This document shows positions 45,590 through 57,234 of a stretch of DNA of 64,000 nucleotides, one piece after another. The stretch lies in assembly GCA_958299035.1 (NCBI GenBank), contig CATQJL010000223.1, positions 78,075,600 through 78,139,599 on the forward strand. The letters run 5' to 3'. Below the pieces are notes generated by a model. It ran no database searches and had not been told where the DNA came from. It saw only the letters and a program-made list of their open reading frames with translations. The DNA comes from Cylicocyclus nassatus (lineage: Eukaryota > Nematoda > Chromadorea > Rhabditida > Strongylidae). Every line of letters begins with the position of its first letter. Within the stretch, counting starts at the first letter, position 1. A program made the position numbers and the translations under genes.

Positions 45590-46438
45590 GGCCCGTAGTA
45601 AAGCTCGGTCACGGGAGATGATCTCCCCTGAGGGGCTCATATGAGGCTTTGTCGGGTGAGATGAGGACTGCCCACTTTTCCGTGGTGTAAGTATGCAAGG
45701 TCACCCTACAGGTGAACTTCAGATGAAGCCCGGCAGGGAGACCAGCTCCCGACTGAGTCATCGCAGATGAGCCGGGCGACGACATAAGGTAAATACTGTG
45801 CTAAAGAGGAGAGCACAGAGGAAATCTTCGTAAGTTGCTCCCGAGTAACTTACGAAACATCGCAGATGACGTTCTTTTGCGGTGCAAAGCTCCCAAAACT
45901 GCACAATTTCGGGCGCCTAAGTGAGTGAAGATCGATGAACAGCGATTGCGCGACGAAATCGAAAAAAAGGTTTTTTTTGCATTTTTCTTAGAGATGATAC
46001 ACGTTTTTTACGAGAAAACCGCTTCAGATGACAAAGAGGTAAATTTATCTTTTTATTCGTTTTTCCTAAGTTAATTTTTCTTCTTATGAGTGCCAAATTA
46101 TTGTATATTTGTTTTATGCTGTTGTTTGCTAGGTGAGGTTATCGATAGCTGCTATCATCGATTTTTTGATAACGGCCGCTATCTAAGGTCAGGCCAAGTA
46201 GCAAAAACGGTGTCGCTAGCCGGACGCGAACCACTGCTCTGCCGCTTGAAACGCATTAATCTTATCCATTCGGCTACTAATGCACGAATGGAAGAAACGT
46301 TCCGCCTTTGAAAACGCGAACGTCCAGAGTAAGTATCTGCTCCAAATCAGTCACTCCCCTGGCAATGTGCTGAGGCGCGATGAGATCACCTGCGGTCCGC
46401 CTCAAGAGAGTTGCCGTGATGGGGGTTTACTACGGGCC
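45590..46438. mobile_element. TIR element, GGCCCGTAGTAAA family, copy 3
   Basis: GGCCCGTAGTAAAGCTCGGT at the left and TTTACTACGGGCC at the right. Aligns with 15880-16720 over most of its length. Confidence 0.7.
46211..46280 (-). repeat. tRNA-like sequence within the TIR element
   Basis: The minus strand has TAGCCGAATGGATAAG (A-box-like) and GGTTCGCGTCC (B-box) about 70 bases end to end, resembling a tRNA-Arg or tRNA-Leu type gene. Stems are imperfect. It lies at the same place as 16493-16563 in copy 1. Confidence 0.45.
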
Positions 46439-47189
46439 TTAACTTCATTACTATGGCAGATATGCTTTTTGGAACTGAGCGAGCATTGGTGGCGTAGATG
46501 CACAAGTAGAGAATGGCTGACCAGCAGATTGCGCGGGTTCCCCAAATTTCACAGATCAGCGTCTTTTTCACCGCGTCATCTGCAGGACATAAACAGCACC
46601 CAGAAACATTGTAGAAGTGGTGAATTAGCTACTGCGGGCACTCACAAATATCTGAAGACCGGATTTAAGACCAGTGGATTTATTGCAATCCTCGGCGACG
46701 GTTGACTGAGCTGGCTGCAGAGCTGTCATCCTTGGCAGAACAGTCCCAAAGATCGTGGAACAGGACCTTGAGTTGAAGCTTTATAGAATGCTTGAAATTC
46801 ATTTTTTTGGGAAGACACGAAGTTTCCAAAGCACGTCATTAAACAACATTTTTTTCTGACGTTAAGACTTTCACGGTGGAACAAGTTTTTGATCGCCAAA
46901 ACAACCGAACCATTACCTAATCGCTCTAAGAAGCCAATAGCAAAAGTAGCTTGCAGAAAAAAAGCTTCATCAGGCTTCTGTGATGGTTTGCGCGGCGTCG
47001 CTTCCGGCAACAAGATGCTGTTGATTTTTGTGTCTCAGAGCATCAAGGTGGACACTTCTATGCATGTGAATAGCATCCTGGAAAAGGAATTGTTGGCCTG
47101 GACCAATACCCATTTTGCCGGGAGCGACAAGTGCTCCTTGCCTATAGCGCACCTGCGCACAAAACGAAGGTTGTTCAAGCACGGCTCCA
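46439..47189. other. No gene recognised
   Basis: Open frames at 46889-47368 run into the following fold-back and are not supported by splice sites. Confidence 0.4.
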
Positions 47190-47525
47190 AAGCAACGTTG
47201 AAGGCAGTGGATCGGAAGAATGGACACCTGTCAAATTTTGGTACTGTTAGGCCTCTCAAGTACATCGTAGCCCTAACCCCACCCTCAAAATCATGCGCTA
47301 ATTTCTGTAGAGAAGCTTCAAAACTTCACCAGCCCCGCCCACTTCTATTGAGAGGGCGTTATTGGTAGAAGTTTGAAGCTTCTTCAAAGAACATAGCGCA
47401 TGATTTGGAAAGTGAGGTTGGGGCTACGGGCTACGGCGCACTTGGGAGGCCCACTACATAGCAGTACCAAAATCTGACAGGAGTGCATTCTGTCTGTCGT
47501 TCACTGCCTTCAAAGACTTCATGTC
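47190..47525. mobile_element. Fold-back element
   Basis: GTTGAAGGCAGTGGAT, ATTTTGGTACTG, GAGGCC-like text and ATCATGCGCTA each recur inverted, with the turn near 47360. The arms may extend further but become too diverged to follow. Confidence 0.6.
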
Positions 47526-47970
47526 TCCTGCGGAATGGAATCCGTATTGGCCGGATGAATACCCTTGACTACAACGCGTGGTCAGTTCTTGGTCAAAGCC
47601 TGCGCTCACCCACGCAAATCTGTGGAGTCTCTGCGACTTTCTCATCAGAATGCATGGGAGGAAGCTGACATTGGAGCACCACAGTGCCACCATGGACAAC
47701 GCTCGCGTCAAGGGAGGTCAAATTGTAAAGTCGCTTTTACGTGGCGGACGGTTGAGTCGACATTATTTATTGATTTCATGTTCATCTTGTCTAGCTTCGC
47801 CATTACGATAAAATCGTATTTAAGGACTTTTCCCCAACCCTGTATATATTCCATATTTGTTGCGGGTGAGGCTTTTTTTCTTCAAATTTGCGTCCATGCA
47901 TGATCACGTTTGCACGAATGCTCTACAATTACATGCAACAAACCGCATCACTCACAAAAAGCACAAAACT

Positions 47971-48320
47971 TAAAGGCAGCGGCTCGGCAGAACTTCGTTT
48001 TCCAGTTCTTCATCTTTTCGGAGCCATTTCGCCATGAGGAACTCGGGGCTTTCCAGCGCATGAAAATGGCAGAAGTGCGCTTTTTCCGAGGCTTTTTAGA
48101 TCCGCATCCAGTAAAGATACGCCGGAAAAAGCCGCGCCCAGCCTTTTTCGTTACGGGCCCCTCCCACTTCTCCACTAAAGACTGACCTGAAAAGTTTCGG
48201 AAAAGGCTTATTTTTGCCATTTCATGCGCTGAAAAGCCCAGATGTGGGTTCCTCACAACGAGAAGGCTCCGAATAGGTAAAAAACTGGAAAGCAAAATTC
48301 TGCCGGGGTGCTGCCTTTAT
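47971..48320. mobile_element. TAAAGGCAGC fold-back MITE
   Basis: TAAAGGCAGC opens and GCTGCCTTTA closes 350 bases of hairpin. The arms share CAGCGCATGAAAATGGCA and its diverged inverse. Confidence 0.7.
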
Positions 48321-49603
48321 GCTCAATAAAAACAGAAAAAAAGCTCCAGTTGAATACAGATACTCAGCGCATCTGTCCTTAGCGGCGATGTTATTTTTCT
48401 TGAAAATCTTTCCGTTATCTAGAATTTTTACCTCGAAACCAGCTTATATTAGACAAATCAAGGAACAGTTACAAAAAATACAGAAAAACAGACTGCTCAA
48501 TGAGTTTTGGCTCCTCATGCGCACCACGAAGACAATAGCCCATAGCAAATCCCTGTTCAGCGCATCTCGGTTAGGGCGGGCCTACATTGAATGTAGAGCG
48601 CCTCAGTCCAGCATCCGGGGAGCTATTGATTTGGACGCGGATTACTTTTTAGACCGAGTACGTCAGCTAAACTGTCCCGTAATTTAATCATGAGCAACTT
48701 ACGGAACATTTGCCTGAATCTCCTCTTTTGCACACTATCTTTTGCACAATGATGTGAAAATGTCTTCATGCTCAGGGATAGATTTTTGGCCGGGGAATCC
48801 GTCCATGATAGAAAAATCTAGAACTTACTTGTAGTGACAGAAATATATGCTCCAGATGATCTCAGATCGTCTGGTGACCGCCTGGAGACGGACTAATTTT
48901 GAAAACGGTAATGACACATTCACATAAGTTTTCAAATCTTTTTGCATATTTCTTTTGCAAATAATTTTCTATGTATACTGTTCAATTTTGGTGTCAAGCG
49001 ATTCTGTGTGCGGTGTAAACAAGCAATTTGTTCATTTTAGCCTTGCTTTTGAATCGCGCTCCTTTTCGCTTTGCACAATAGAGCATGTCAGTCATGTGAT
49101 AACTTGTCCGAAAAGTTTGTGTTCCATCAAATGGCGCTTACACCTGGTGCTCGGCCCCGGTTTGTCAAAATGATATCTCGTTTGCTTTCTGCTCCAGAAA
49201 CGAAGTCCAGCCTGCTTCCAGACAATCTGTACTGGGCCCTGGCTCGGGCCTGTTCTGCTATGATGTTTGGAATGCAAGCAACATTCATATGAAAATTTCG
49301 GGATGTTTAATTTTGCCGAGCTACTGCCTTTAACCGCAAGTAGAGATTTGGTAAGTCTCTTACTTGAAGGCAGTCGGTATACAAAGAGGTGACCGATGGA
49401 GTATTTTTGAACTGCATTTAAATCTGTTTTGACAAGATTGCTTCAAAAGGTGTAGTGTACTTCAAGAAATAATCCATCGAATGTGAAACAAGCAAAAGTT
49501 TATCATAGGGTGCGTAGGTAGCTATCGTCGACATGCATTTTGCAATCTATGAATGGTGACATGACCTTTGGCCACGGACATGCGCAATAATAGCACTCTT
49601 TCA
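48321..49603. repeat. Mixed repeat fragments
   Basis: 48595-48660 is an inverted fragment of the GGCCCGTAGTAAA family (AGCATCCGGGGAGCTATTGA). 48960-49265 is related to the right half of 34141-35016. A small hairpin with CTGCCTTTAA ends lies at 49324-49375. No exon was recognised. Confidence 0.5.
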
Positions 49604-50215
49604 ATGCATGTTTTCGATGAAATTTTCAATGTAATAAAAGGGCTGGGAATAGCACCGTATCCCAAAACGATGGCAACAAAACTCTAAACTATTTCTCATT
49701 GTGGGTCTTGAATTTTGGTTTTTCTTGACTTAAACCTCTTGTTCTCAGGCACTTAATGTACTACTTGTTTGCTCAGCCCAAAGGTGCCCATTTAGCGATG
49801 CGTTAAAAAACCATGTAAACAAGGTTCTGGGCTTCAAGAAACCGAGGATAGCAGTGGTTAGTCATATAGCGTTCTTTTCTGAGGAAGTTCTACCTTTTGA
49901 GGTTAGCGATTGTCAAATGGCAAAAAAGGTTCACGTGAAATATCTTGAAAAACCGAGGTTAGACAGCGACAGCAACCTGTTTGTAAGCGTGCTTAAGCTG
50001 TAAGTAGATTTTTTACTGACACCTTGTGCTTTTTAAAGCCAGTTTTGATATTAATTTCTTTTTCCAAAAATATTAAGCATTTTTACAGCAAGGTCACAAA
50101 AAAAGAGTCATACCTGCACAAACTCGCTTTCAACATCTATGGATCATTGACAAACGTAAGGGTCTATGAATACTTATCTCATTTTTGCACTAGACAAGAA
50201 ATTAAGATATTGTAA
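49604..50215 (+). CDS. 3' exons of an unknown gene
   Basis: Exon 49749-49999 follows TTGTTCTCAG, is open for 83 codons and ends CT|GTAAGT. It reads ALNVLLVCSAQRCPFSDALK, then IAVVSHIAFFSEEVLPFEVS. Exon 50089-50215 follows TTTTTACAG and closes the frame (KVTKKESYLHKLAFNIYGSL, then CTRQEIKIL and TAA). A possible first exon is 49604-49630 (MHVFDEIFN, donor AAT|GTAATA, phase 0). With it the protein would be about 134 residues. Natural codon use and matching phases make this a good gene model. The alternating hydrophobic strands suggest a compact intracellular fold, but I recognise no family. Confidence 0.6.
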
Positions 50216-50459
50216 ATATTAGGTGGTAATTTTTTTGAGCATAGCCCGTTGAGAAATTATGTAAACTGAGGTGGACTTACAAAATCGTAATATTACGATC
50301 ATGTTGGCAGTGATGCAGTGTGTTTGCTGTGGTTCGCGGAGAATGCTAATGCTAAAAAATTTTTCAAGCATAATTCCAAACCAAACATTGTATAAAGAAT
50401 CTCAGGTAGAATTTTGTAATGCTCTTTGAAGTAACTTTCGTAGCAGCTCGCACACCTGT

Positions 50460-51990
50460 CGCAATTAATATGCAACTTCGACTAATATCGTCTTCTTCGG
50501 AGGTCTGAAAAGGAATTGCGGTGATGTTATCTGTAAGTCTATACGACCAAACGCCTCATCAGACTTCCGTCGTTTGAACCTCGTCTAGGCGCAACGTCCC
50601 GAGAAACAATCCAAAATGGATTCACCAACCTCTAATCCACCTTGGAGTCAGTAATCCGCACGGATGTGACGGACATCACTGAGGTTGCTCAGTGAGTCAA
50701 GGACTATATATACTGTGCGGTTTGAGGTCACATAATGACATAAGAGGCAAGAGATCAGTCGTTATCGTCACGCGCTCATTTTTGTTGTTTATACCCGGAT
50801 TTCCGGCGTAGATCAACGCGGCCTCTAGCATTTCTCGTGCTGAAATCTCGACCTCCTGCGCTAAAATTGTGCACTTCACGCTAAAATCGTCACCATCGTG
50901 TGCTTCAATCTTATGTTTGCCCAACGGTGATGACACGTTTCCTCGTCTTTTGTTAGCCAGGTGTTCTTTCATTCTAACACTCAGAGTTCTTCCAGACTCT
51001 CCTATATACGTTGAGCCACACTTCAAGCATTCCAGCTGATAAACAATACCCTCCTTCGCGCAGTCACCTAGTTTCCCATAAGGGCAGACGATGCAGTTTT
51101 CTGACAAACACTCTACGTCGTACATTCTGTTTCTGATCAACCGCTTTCTGATGTTACTGCTAGGAATGTTGACCAGCATCACCTCATTTTCAACTGTGCT
51201 CTTACTATGCATCTGCTAGCCTCTTTGCTGAAACTATCGGAGACAAATGGCTTACAGAGGGAGATCTTGTTGTCACTGTTATTGCCTCGCGTAAGGTTAC
51301 AGTTTTCAGGTCGTGTAGATGTTCGCTGTCGAGATCGCGCAATTGTGTAGCCATTACTGCGAGCAATTTTGGATGCCAACTGTCGTGACTCATACTTTTC
51401 GTCTTCACCCGTGCACATTTCTGTAGCGGTTTTGTACATATTGCGAACAACGGAACGTTTTAGAGCTGCAGGATGTGCTGATGTAGCGCGGACGAGTATG
51501 TTCTTGGAGCTTTCCTTTCGGTACCATTTAATTCGAACAGTACCGTCAGACAAATTTATCTGGGTGTTTAGAAAGGAAAGCCATCCTGTGCGGAGTCTCG
51601 CGTGTAAGGCTCCCGCCAGAGTGCCGAAGTTATGCCAGCGCTACGCCAGCATTTCGATCGATACACGTGTGTTTCGTTGGGCGGGGCTAGCTGACGTCCC
51701 CAACGAAATACACGTGTATCGATCGAAATGCTGGCGTAGCGCTGGCATAACTTCGGCACTCTGGCGGGAGCCTAAGCTTAATGTACTGTGACTGCTGGCT
51801 TAGAATTCTAAAACACTCAGCCATTTCGGGTTGTGTTGGCGTCACATTGCAGCAGTCATCGATGTATCGGCAGTACATTAATGGCAAGCGCGCTAATACA
51901 AATAATAATTGTGACACAACTTTATTATTTTGAAGCACACGATCTTGGCACACCCTGTAAATTAGCTTTTTGACTGCAATATGTCTTTCA
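50460..51990 (-). mobile_element. Penelope-like element, 5' truncated, with GIY-YIG domain
   Basis: On the minus strand, 51687-51995 ends the RT palm with LMYCRYIDDCCNVTPTQPEM, where YIDD is the catalytic motif C. After a MITE, 51553-51179 gives the linker (WYRKESSKNILVRATSAHPA and ESRQLASKIARSNGY). Then 51212-50697 gives the Cys motif (ENCIVCPYGKLGDC) and the GIY-YIG nuclease (GIVYQLECLKCGSTYIGESG, RMKEHL). The family copies itself by target-primed reverse transcription using both domains. The RT before motif C is missing, and a frame change lies between linker and nuclease. The sequence below 50697 (AGACTTACAGATAACATC-like on the minus strand) is likely its UTR. Confidence 0.8.
51607..51773. 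mobile_element. Palindromic MITE inserted in the Penelope-like element
   Basis: AGGCTCCCGCCAGAGTGCCG opens and CGGCACTCTGGCGGGAGCCT closes a 167-base hairpin with arms of over 70 bases. It separates the RT tail from the linker. Confidence 0.85.
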
Positions 51991-51999
51991 ATCATTCAG

Positions 52000-53265
52000 T
52001 ACTCGTTTTTACGAAAATTGGTTCCTCAAGAAGTATCTAAAGTATGTTTTTTGATTTCGCACCTCAAATACGAAGGGCTCAAAGTTAGTTCGCAAAATTC
52101 TGATTTTTGGCAGAGAGATGAACTGGGAACATATTTCCCACCACAGAGTACAGCAGTGAGAGGCTTCAATCGACATACTAAAAGATCAAAACGATGAGGA
52201 CTACATCGGTACTGTAATTCAGCATAACATCAGTTTCATGCTGGGCACGAAACACAGTCGAAACTATTTATTAGGTTGAAAATTTGCAATTAGAAGAAGT
52301 AAGCGAGCTCACATCATTCCAAAATACGGCATAGTGGTAAAGCTCAACCCCCCCCCCCAAAATCCCTCGTTGATTCCTTTCCTTTCTCTCAGCTGTTTTC
52401 GCTAGTCCCACTCTTGAAATAACTTTAGCACATTTCTATAGACCTTCTCATTTGGTTTGAAGATTCCTTGAAGAGTTGTGATAACCATCTCTTTATAAGC
52501 CTCTTACTGTATAATTATGCAGCTTATCTCCCACCCGCTCCTCCGCCTACTTAACGGTAGCTGATAATTCTATCAAAATGAGATTCGCAGCCAAAACTTG
52601 TCCAGTTCAGAATTTACAATTTGCGAATCAAGATCTTTTTGCATAGACTGCCATCATCATAAAGGCAGTCCACGCAAATCATCACATATGGGGATTTCAC
52701 GTGAACAGTAATTCTGGGACCCTAGTTGAGACACCCAACCAGCAACTCAGGTAGTGCTCTAACGGCTAAGATATTCGCCTCCAAACTGGACCCCAGGATC
52801 GTATTTCGCACGGATTCATTACGCGACGCATCAGTTTCGCGTGGGTCCTCGCGCGAAAACATGCAAACACGATGCAAGTCGTCCGATGATACGATCTTGG
52901 GATCCAGTTTGGAAGCGTTTATGAGCCGCTAGCAATTCATTTGCGCTGCCGCTTGGGCCTTGCCTTGCAAAGGCCCCAAAATTACTTTCCACGTAAAATC
53001 CCCATAGGTCCAGATTTGCCTGGACGCTGCCTTTAACGGCGTTACCATCTCTACTAATAACTCGTATTATTGTCAATTTCAACATATTTTTCAGGCAGTG
53101 GAGGCTTTCGACAGAGATCCCTTGAACGAGAAAAGGAAAGGAAAAGTATTCATCGGATGTAGTTATAAAAAGCTCAGGAATCATCTAGTACTCACTGCCT
53201 GCAGGATGTCTCGTAACTTCACGACGGAACTAGTCAGGCACGGATCAAAGTTGCGTCTCGAGTAG
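52000..53265 (+). CDS. Two 3' exons of an unknown gene
   Basis: Exon 52000-52155 follows TCATTCAG and reads YSFLRKLVPQEVSK, then SSQNSDFWQRDELGTYFPPQ. It ends GCA|GTGAGAG in phase 0. Exon 53095-53265 follows CATATTTTTCAG in phase 0 and reads AVEAFDRDPLNEKRKGKVFI, then GCSYKKLRNHLVLTACRMSR, to a TAG. The 939-base intron between holds a fold-back MITE. Without splicing, the first exon would stop at 52197 after RHTKRSKR, so it could instead end a separate transcript. Upstream exons would have to lie beyond the Penelope-like element. No family recognised. Confidence 0.5.
52660..53035. mobile_element. TAAAGGCAG fold-back MITE in an intron
   Basis: TAAAGGCAG at the left and CTGCCTTTA at the right are inverted. 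The inner arms (CCAAACTGGACCCCAGGATCG and its diverged inverse) turn near 52840. Confidence 0.65.
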
Positions 53266-53649
53266 CTAATTTGGCCTGCCGCAAGGAGTCTTTGGGAGGA
53301 GGGGATAAGAGATGTTTAGGAAATCCTAGACTGCACCAATCATTGTTTTAACAAACTGACACAACTATAGGGAGTTGACCATATTAAGTAAAATTGTTGA
53401 AAACCAGTTTTTTGATTTTGCTAACATTCCCTACCTCCCCAGGTGCTTCCTGCAATGCTCGAGCTTGTGACAGACTTATTTATATAATTATTTTTGGTTT
53501 TTCTTGGGATTTATACAGATTTGAAAGCGGCAAGCTAATTTGTGAGGTTGCAAAGAATTCTCGAGCACTTCAATTTTCTTAATTCTCCGACTTCTAACAA
53601 GATCTTTGATTTCGAGTTTGTGGTTGTCCAAAGTTTGTCTGTACTTAGT

Positions 53650-53818
53650 CTTTGATTCAACCTTGGCGGCTAGAAGGCGTGTCCTTGTAACCTAATTAAG
53701 GCCGCTTGCGCCCGCTACGCATCTGCGTCTCTCTCGCGCGCGTGCCCTCTGACCATCAATTAGCCTTAATTAGGTCACGAAGCCCCGCCTTTCAGCCGCC
53801 AAGTTAGTTGAATCAAAG
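53650..53818. mobile_element. 169-bp MITE
   Basis: CTTTGATTCAACCTTGGCGGC and its near-exact inverse are the ends. The arms continue through CCTAATTAAGGC. Confidence 0.8.
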
Positions 53819-54609
53819 GGTACAGCAATATTTGCCCACACATTTGTATCGTACCGTCCATCCACCCGTTCAAGCGTAGCAGTATAAAGCATATCTTGAA
53901 AATCTGGGTTGTTTAAGTAGAATTTAAGCGTATAAAGTTCAGAATTGCTCTGTATTAGCTGTAATCAAGATTCCACCTATGTTATAATATTGAAAAATTA
54001 CGGTTAGTCGTCCCACTAGCAAAAACTGCCGCAACTAAACTGCACATCGATGTTCTCTTTTTCACAAAGCTTTCCCTCTTTCTACAGATGCTACTTGAAA
54101 AACTTTCTCACAGCTATCTCACTTTTTCCCAAAAGCTTAGTTTTGCAACTGTGTATTTTTGAGATTTCTGTCCGAAATTACATCATAGAAACGGCGTGTT
54201 AGGACACATATGCACCTGAATGGAGTAAACGTAAACTATAAGTATCAGTATAATGGAGTGGGAGAAGAAGGATAAGATGTAGTTAAGTTTTAACTTTCGC
54301 TACGATTCTAACCTGAGTTCCTGAGACATATTGATGACTGGATTTTTTAAGCTAAAAAGATGAATCAACACTATTACTGCTGTCTTGGGTTCGCTAGCAT
54401 ACCGTCGAGGCGGTCACTGACAGTTATCCAGGTGCAGTTATGGTTTTGTAAAAGGCAAGATTCTTGTTTGAGCTGCTAAAAAATCAGACTTTTGATGTTG
54501 AATGCAGTTGCGTAGCGATAAGCAATTTTAGTCTTGTTGAAACAATTCCTAGTTTGATGTGCAGGTAAGTTAAGCTCCAACATCTGAAAATATCAAAACT
54601 CATTAAAAG
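53819..54609. other. No gene recognised
   Basis: AT-rich sequence with no exon or repeat that I can support. Confidence 0.5.
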
Positions 54610-54942
54610 TTGAGATTCCTTTTTGTAGAAATTGTGGTAACTGTTTTCTCAAAGCTATCAAGCGGAAAAAATATAAAGCATAAATCAAGACATTCAACAG
54701 TGCTCGGGAACTTTTTACAACCTAATGTTTCATTGTTCCATGTGGTTGTGAGACGCAATAGGGAAGGTCCCCTGTGCGTAATTTCAATAAACATTTTCTC
54801 TGAGTTGTACTACTGTCTTACATTCTTCTGTCTGTTTGTGTGGTACTATTCTCTGCTACGATCGGAAGCTTGCACCCGACTGATTATGAACAACCTAGTG
54901 TCCATCATGAAACGCAGATCCAGGAACGTTATGACTAGCTAA
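54610..54942 (+). CDS. Possible membrane protein exon
   Basis: A 110-codon frame follows a plausible acceptor (CCTTTTTGTAG). It includes KNIKHKSRHSTVLGNFLQPN, VVRRNREGPLCV and one hydrophobic segment YYCLTFFCLFVWYYSLL, and ends SIMKRRSRNVMTS. One transmembrane helix with a basic tail fits a membrane protein. An AATAAA at 54788 inside the frame and the lack of a partner exon weaken the case. Confidence 0.35.
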   Translation: MRFLFVEIVVTVFSKLSSGKNIKHKSRHSTVLGNFLQPNVSLFHVVVRRNREGPLCVISINIFSELYYCLTFFCLFVWYYSLLRSEACTRLIMNNLVSIMKRRSRNVMTS

Positions 54943-55431
54943 GCAAACAAAGTCTATATGAAGTGAACAGACGAGATATTACATTGTCATTTACCATGCC
55001 GATTCAAAACTTGTATATTGCTGCGTAAATAAGAGGCTTTTCGAAAAACTTGCTAAATGAACTCCTTTTCCATTCTTTGATCCACTGAATCACCTGAATC
55101 TAAATCAACTTTATATATGTATAGATGAGTGACACAAAAGGGGAATTGTGAGGGAGGGGAGGGTAATAGTTTGTGAGTGTGTGAGTGGTCTGTGTGTATA
55201 GTTCATGCGATAGAAATTCTATAAGTATTGTTCAGAAGATGAAGAGATTCCAAGAATTTGTTGATTGATGGGGAGCGGAGTTGGCTAGCGTACCGAGATT
55301 TTTCACGTGGCTAATTTTGCACGAATAGTCGTCTTACCAATAATTCTCAATAAATCTTAATGAATAAGTAAACACATGCGATTTTGGTGCTCTGCCCGAC
55401 CCCACAAAAACGAATCCTCTCTTCTTTTTAG

Positions 55432-55700
55432 CTCAAAACGATACTCAGCTTGTCTGTGAGCCACTTGTGCAAGCCCTACTCAAGCTATTGGTTAGAGTTC
55501 TGTATGCGCTCATAATCACTGGAGGAAATCTATGTCTTATCGCATGTCAAGAGTATCTCAAAACATGGCTCTCGGCTGTTTTTAGTCACAAGCTTTCTCG
55601 TAATTTGGATGCCTTTTCAACATTCTGTTTGATTACAAAGAAAGGATACACAAACAGGGCTGACATAGGTGGCTTGTATACTTGGCTCCGAATCGAATAG
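55432..55700 (+). CDS. 3' terminal exon of an unknown gene
   Basis: A strong acceptor (CTCTTCTTTTTAG) leads in phase 1 to 88 open codons. They read QNDTQLVCEPLVQALLKLLV, then RVLYALIITGGNLCLI and LSRNLDAFSTFCLITKKGY, to a TAG at 55700. The hydrophobic stretch LLVRVLYALIITGGNLCLIA could be a membrane helix. A mariner-like MITE starts 33 bases after the stop. The preceding exon was not found. Confidence 0.45.
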
Positions 55701-55732
55701 AAATTCGCATTCGAATAAAACACTCGAATATA

Positions 55733-56405
55733 CAGGGTGTCCCAAAAAAAATGTTAACACTGTTTGATCGTTAATAACTTCGTTGCTATCATGTCTTTCG
55801 CCTTTGAGGCACCATTCTGTAGAGCGAGGTTCAACTTAGATTTACAGGATAAAGCGAATCATCGATCTCTTTTCATTACTGTAGGATTACGGTAGGAACT
55901 TCGACAAAGATTTTAGGCCATTAGAGGCCATATTCTCCTCGGAACAAAACCAAACAAGCTAAAACTCTTATACTATGATAATAAAAGCCGCTGATTTTGA
56001 ATATTGAATTGCCAAATTACTGTGATGCTTCTTTCCAAGGTTACTCCAGGTAAACCGTAATAACTGAATTTTCAGCACTTGCTAGAAATGTGATTACACC
56101 GTCAAAAAAGCTGAAAACGCTCGTAAAAAGTTGTGTAGTGGAATCAGCGTAAACGAAAACCCTATCACGCGATTTTTCAGATTTTATGAAAAAAATTTTG
56201 TCAGATGGCATATCTCACAATGAATCCACATGCTAGAAGTTCATACCGTAATCCCACAGTAATGAAGAGCGATCGATGATTCGGTCCATACTACAAATCT
56301 AAGTTGAACCTGGCTCTGCAGAAAGGTGCCTCAAACTCGGCGAAAGACGTGAAAGCAACGAAGTTATCAACGATCAAACAGTGTTAACATTTTTGGGACA
56401 CCCTG
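55733..56405. mobile_element. Tc1/mariner-like MITE, copy 2
   Basis: CAGGGTGTCCCAAAAAAAAT and TTTTTGGGACACCCTG are inverted ends, with TA flanking (55731-55732, 56406-56407). It shares CACTGTTTGATCGTTAATA with 17346-18022. Confidence 0.8.
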
Positions 56406-56592
56406 TATTCGCATTCGAAATTCGATATCCGGAGTTTTTCCATTTTCGAATAATATTCGAAACTCGAATAATTGGGAAAAGGGGTTGGTTCTGGACAAAA
56501 ATGCGATTCGAATAATCAAACAGGGATGCGATAAAATTTGAAAACTCGAATAATCAAAAAACGAGGCTTCGAATAAATTTTATTTGAATGTT

Positions 56593-57071
56593 TTATTCGA
56601 ATGTTTCATTCGAATTTGTAATCGAATGAACTCCGTAATCAGATTGTTCAAGTTTGTTGCAGAGCCAACTGCTGAATATCGAGCTCTGTTCGTCTGCGTT
56701 TTTCCGCAAAACTCGGTAGTGCACCTTTTTGCAATCGTGATGACCTTTGAGCTGTACAGAAAATAGCATCCCTCCGACTACTTGCAACATTAAAAAAATA
56801 GGTGTGGATTTTAATTGATGCCTTTTCGATCAATGGGATAGTTCGCACTGCTAATGGCACAAAATCAGCAATAAAACAGCTATCAAATTCAAGCTCATGT
56901 TCCGAGTTCATATACTGGAAGGGTTTTGACAGGACGGTTTCTCTTCTTTTGAATTATGCTTTTGCGCAAAGGTCTACACTAGTGAGCACTCTGGTCTGTA
57001 AAACTTATGCTGCACAACAGCCTCTATATTTTACCTTAGAGATTTTTTGCGAATTGATGTATTTTGAGTAA
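56593..57071. other. Unresolved open frames on both strands
   Basis: The minus frame 56911-56648 begins with ATG (MNSEHELEFDSCFIADFVPL) and stays open for 87 codons. The plus frame 56802-57071 is open for 89. I cannot choose between them. The preceding 56410-56640 is rich in TTCGAAT motifs. Confidence 0.25.
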
Positions 57072-57234
57072 AGGACATCGCAGCTCTAATGGGAAATTAG
57101 ACGGTTGCTGATTTTTGCAGTCATATCACCTTGCAATAAAGTTTTGTTTAGTAGATAATGGAAAGTAAAATATGACGTTTTGTTGATGTTCAGACTAGTT
57201 GCCAACCGACCTATTTTATCAATTTTTGGCCGAA

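Noticed and set aside
47948..48295. 115-codon minus-strand and overlapping plus-strand ORFs
   Set aside because: They lie wholly within the TAAAGGCAGC hairpin.
50520..50600. Hammerhead-ribozyme-like CTGATGAG on the minus strand in the Penelope-like UTR
   Set aside because: The required GAAA box after stem II is absent, so no ribozyme core can be supported.
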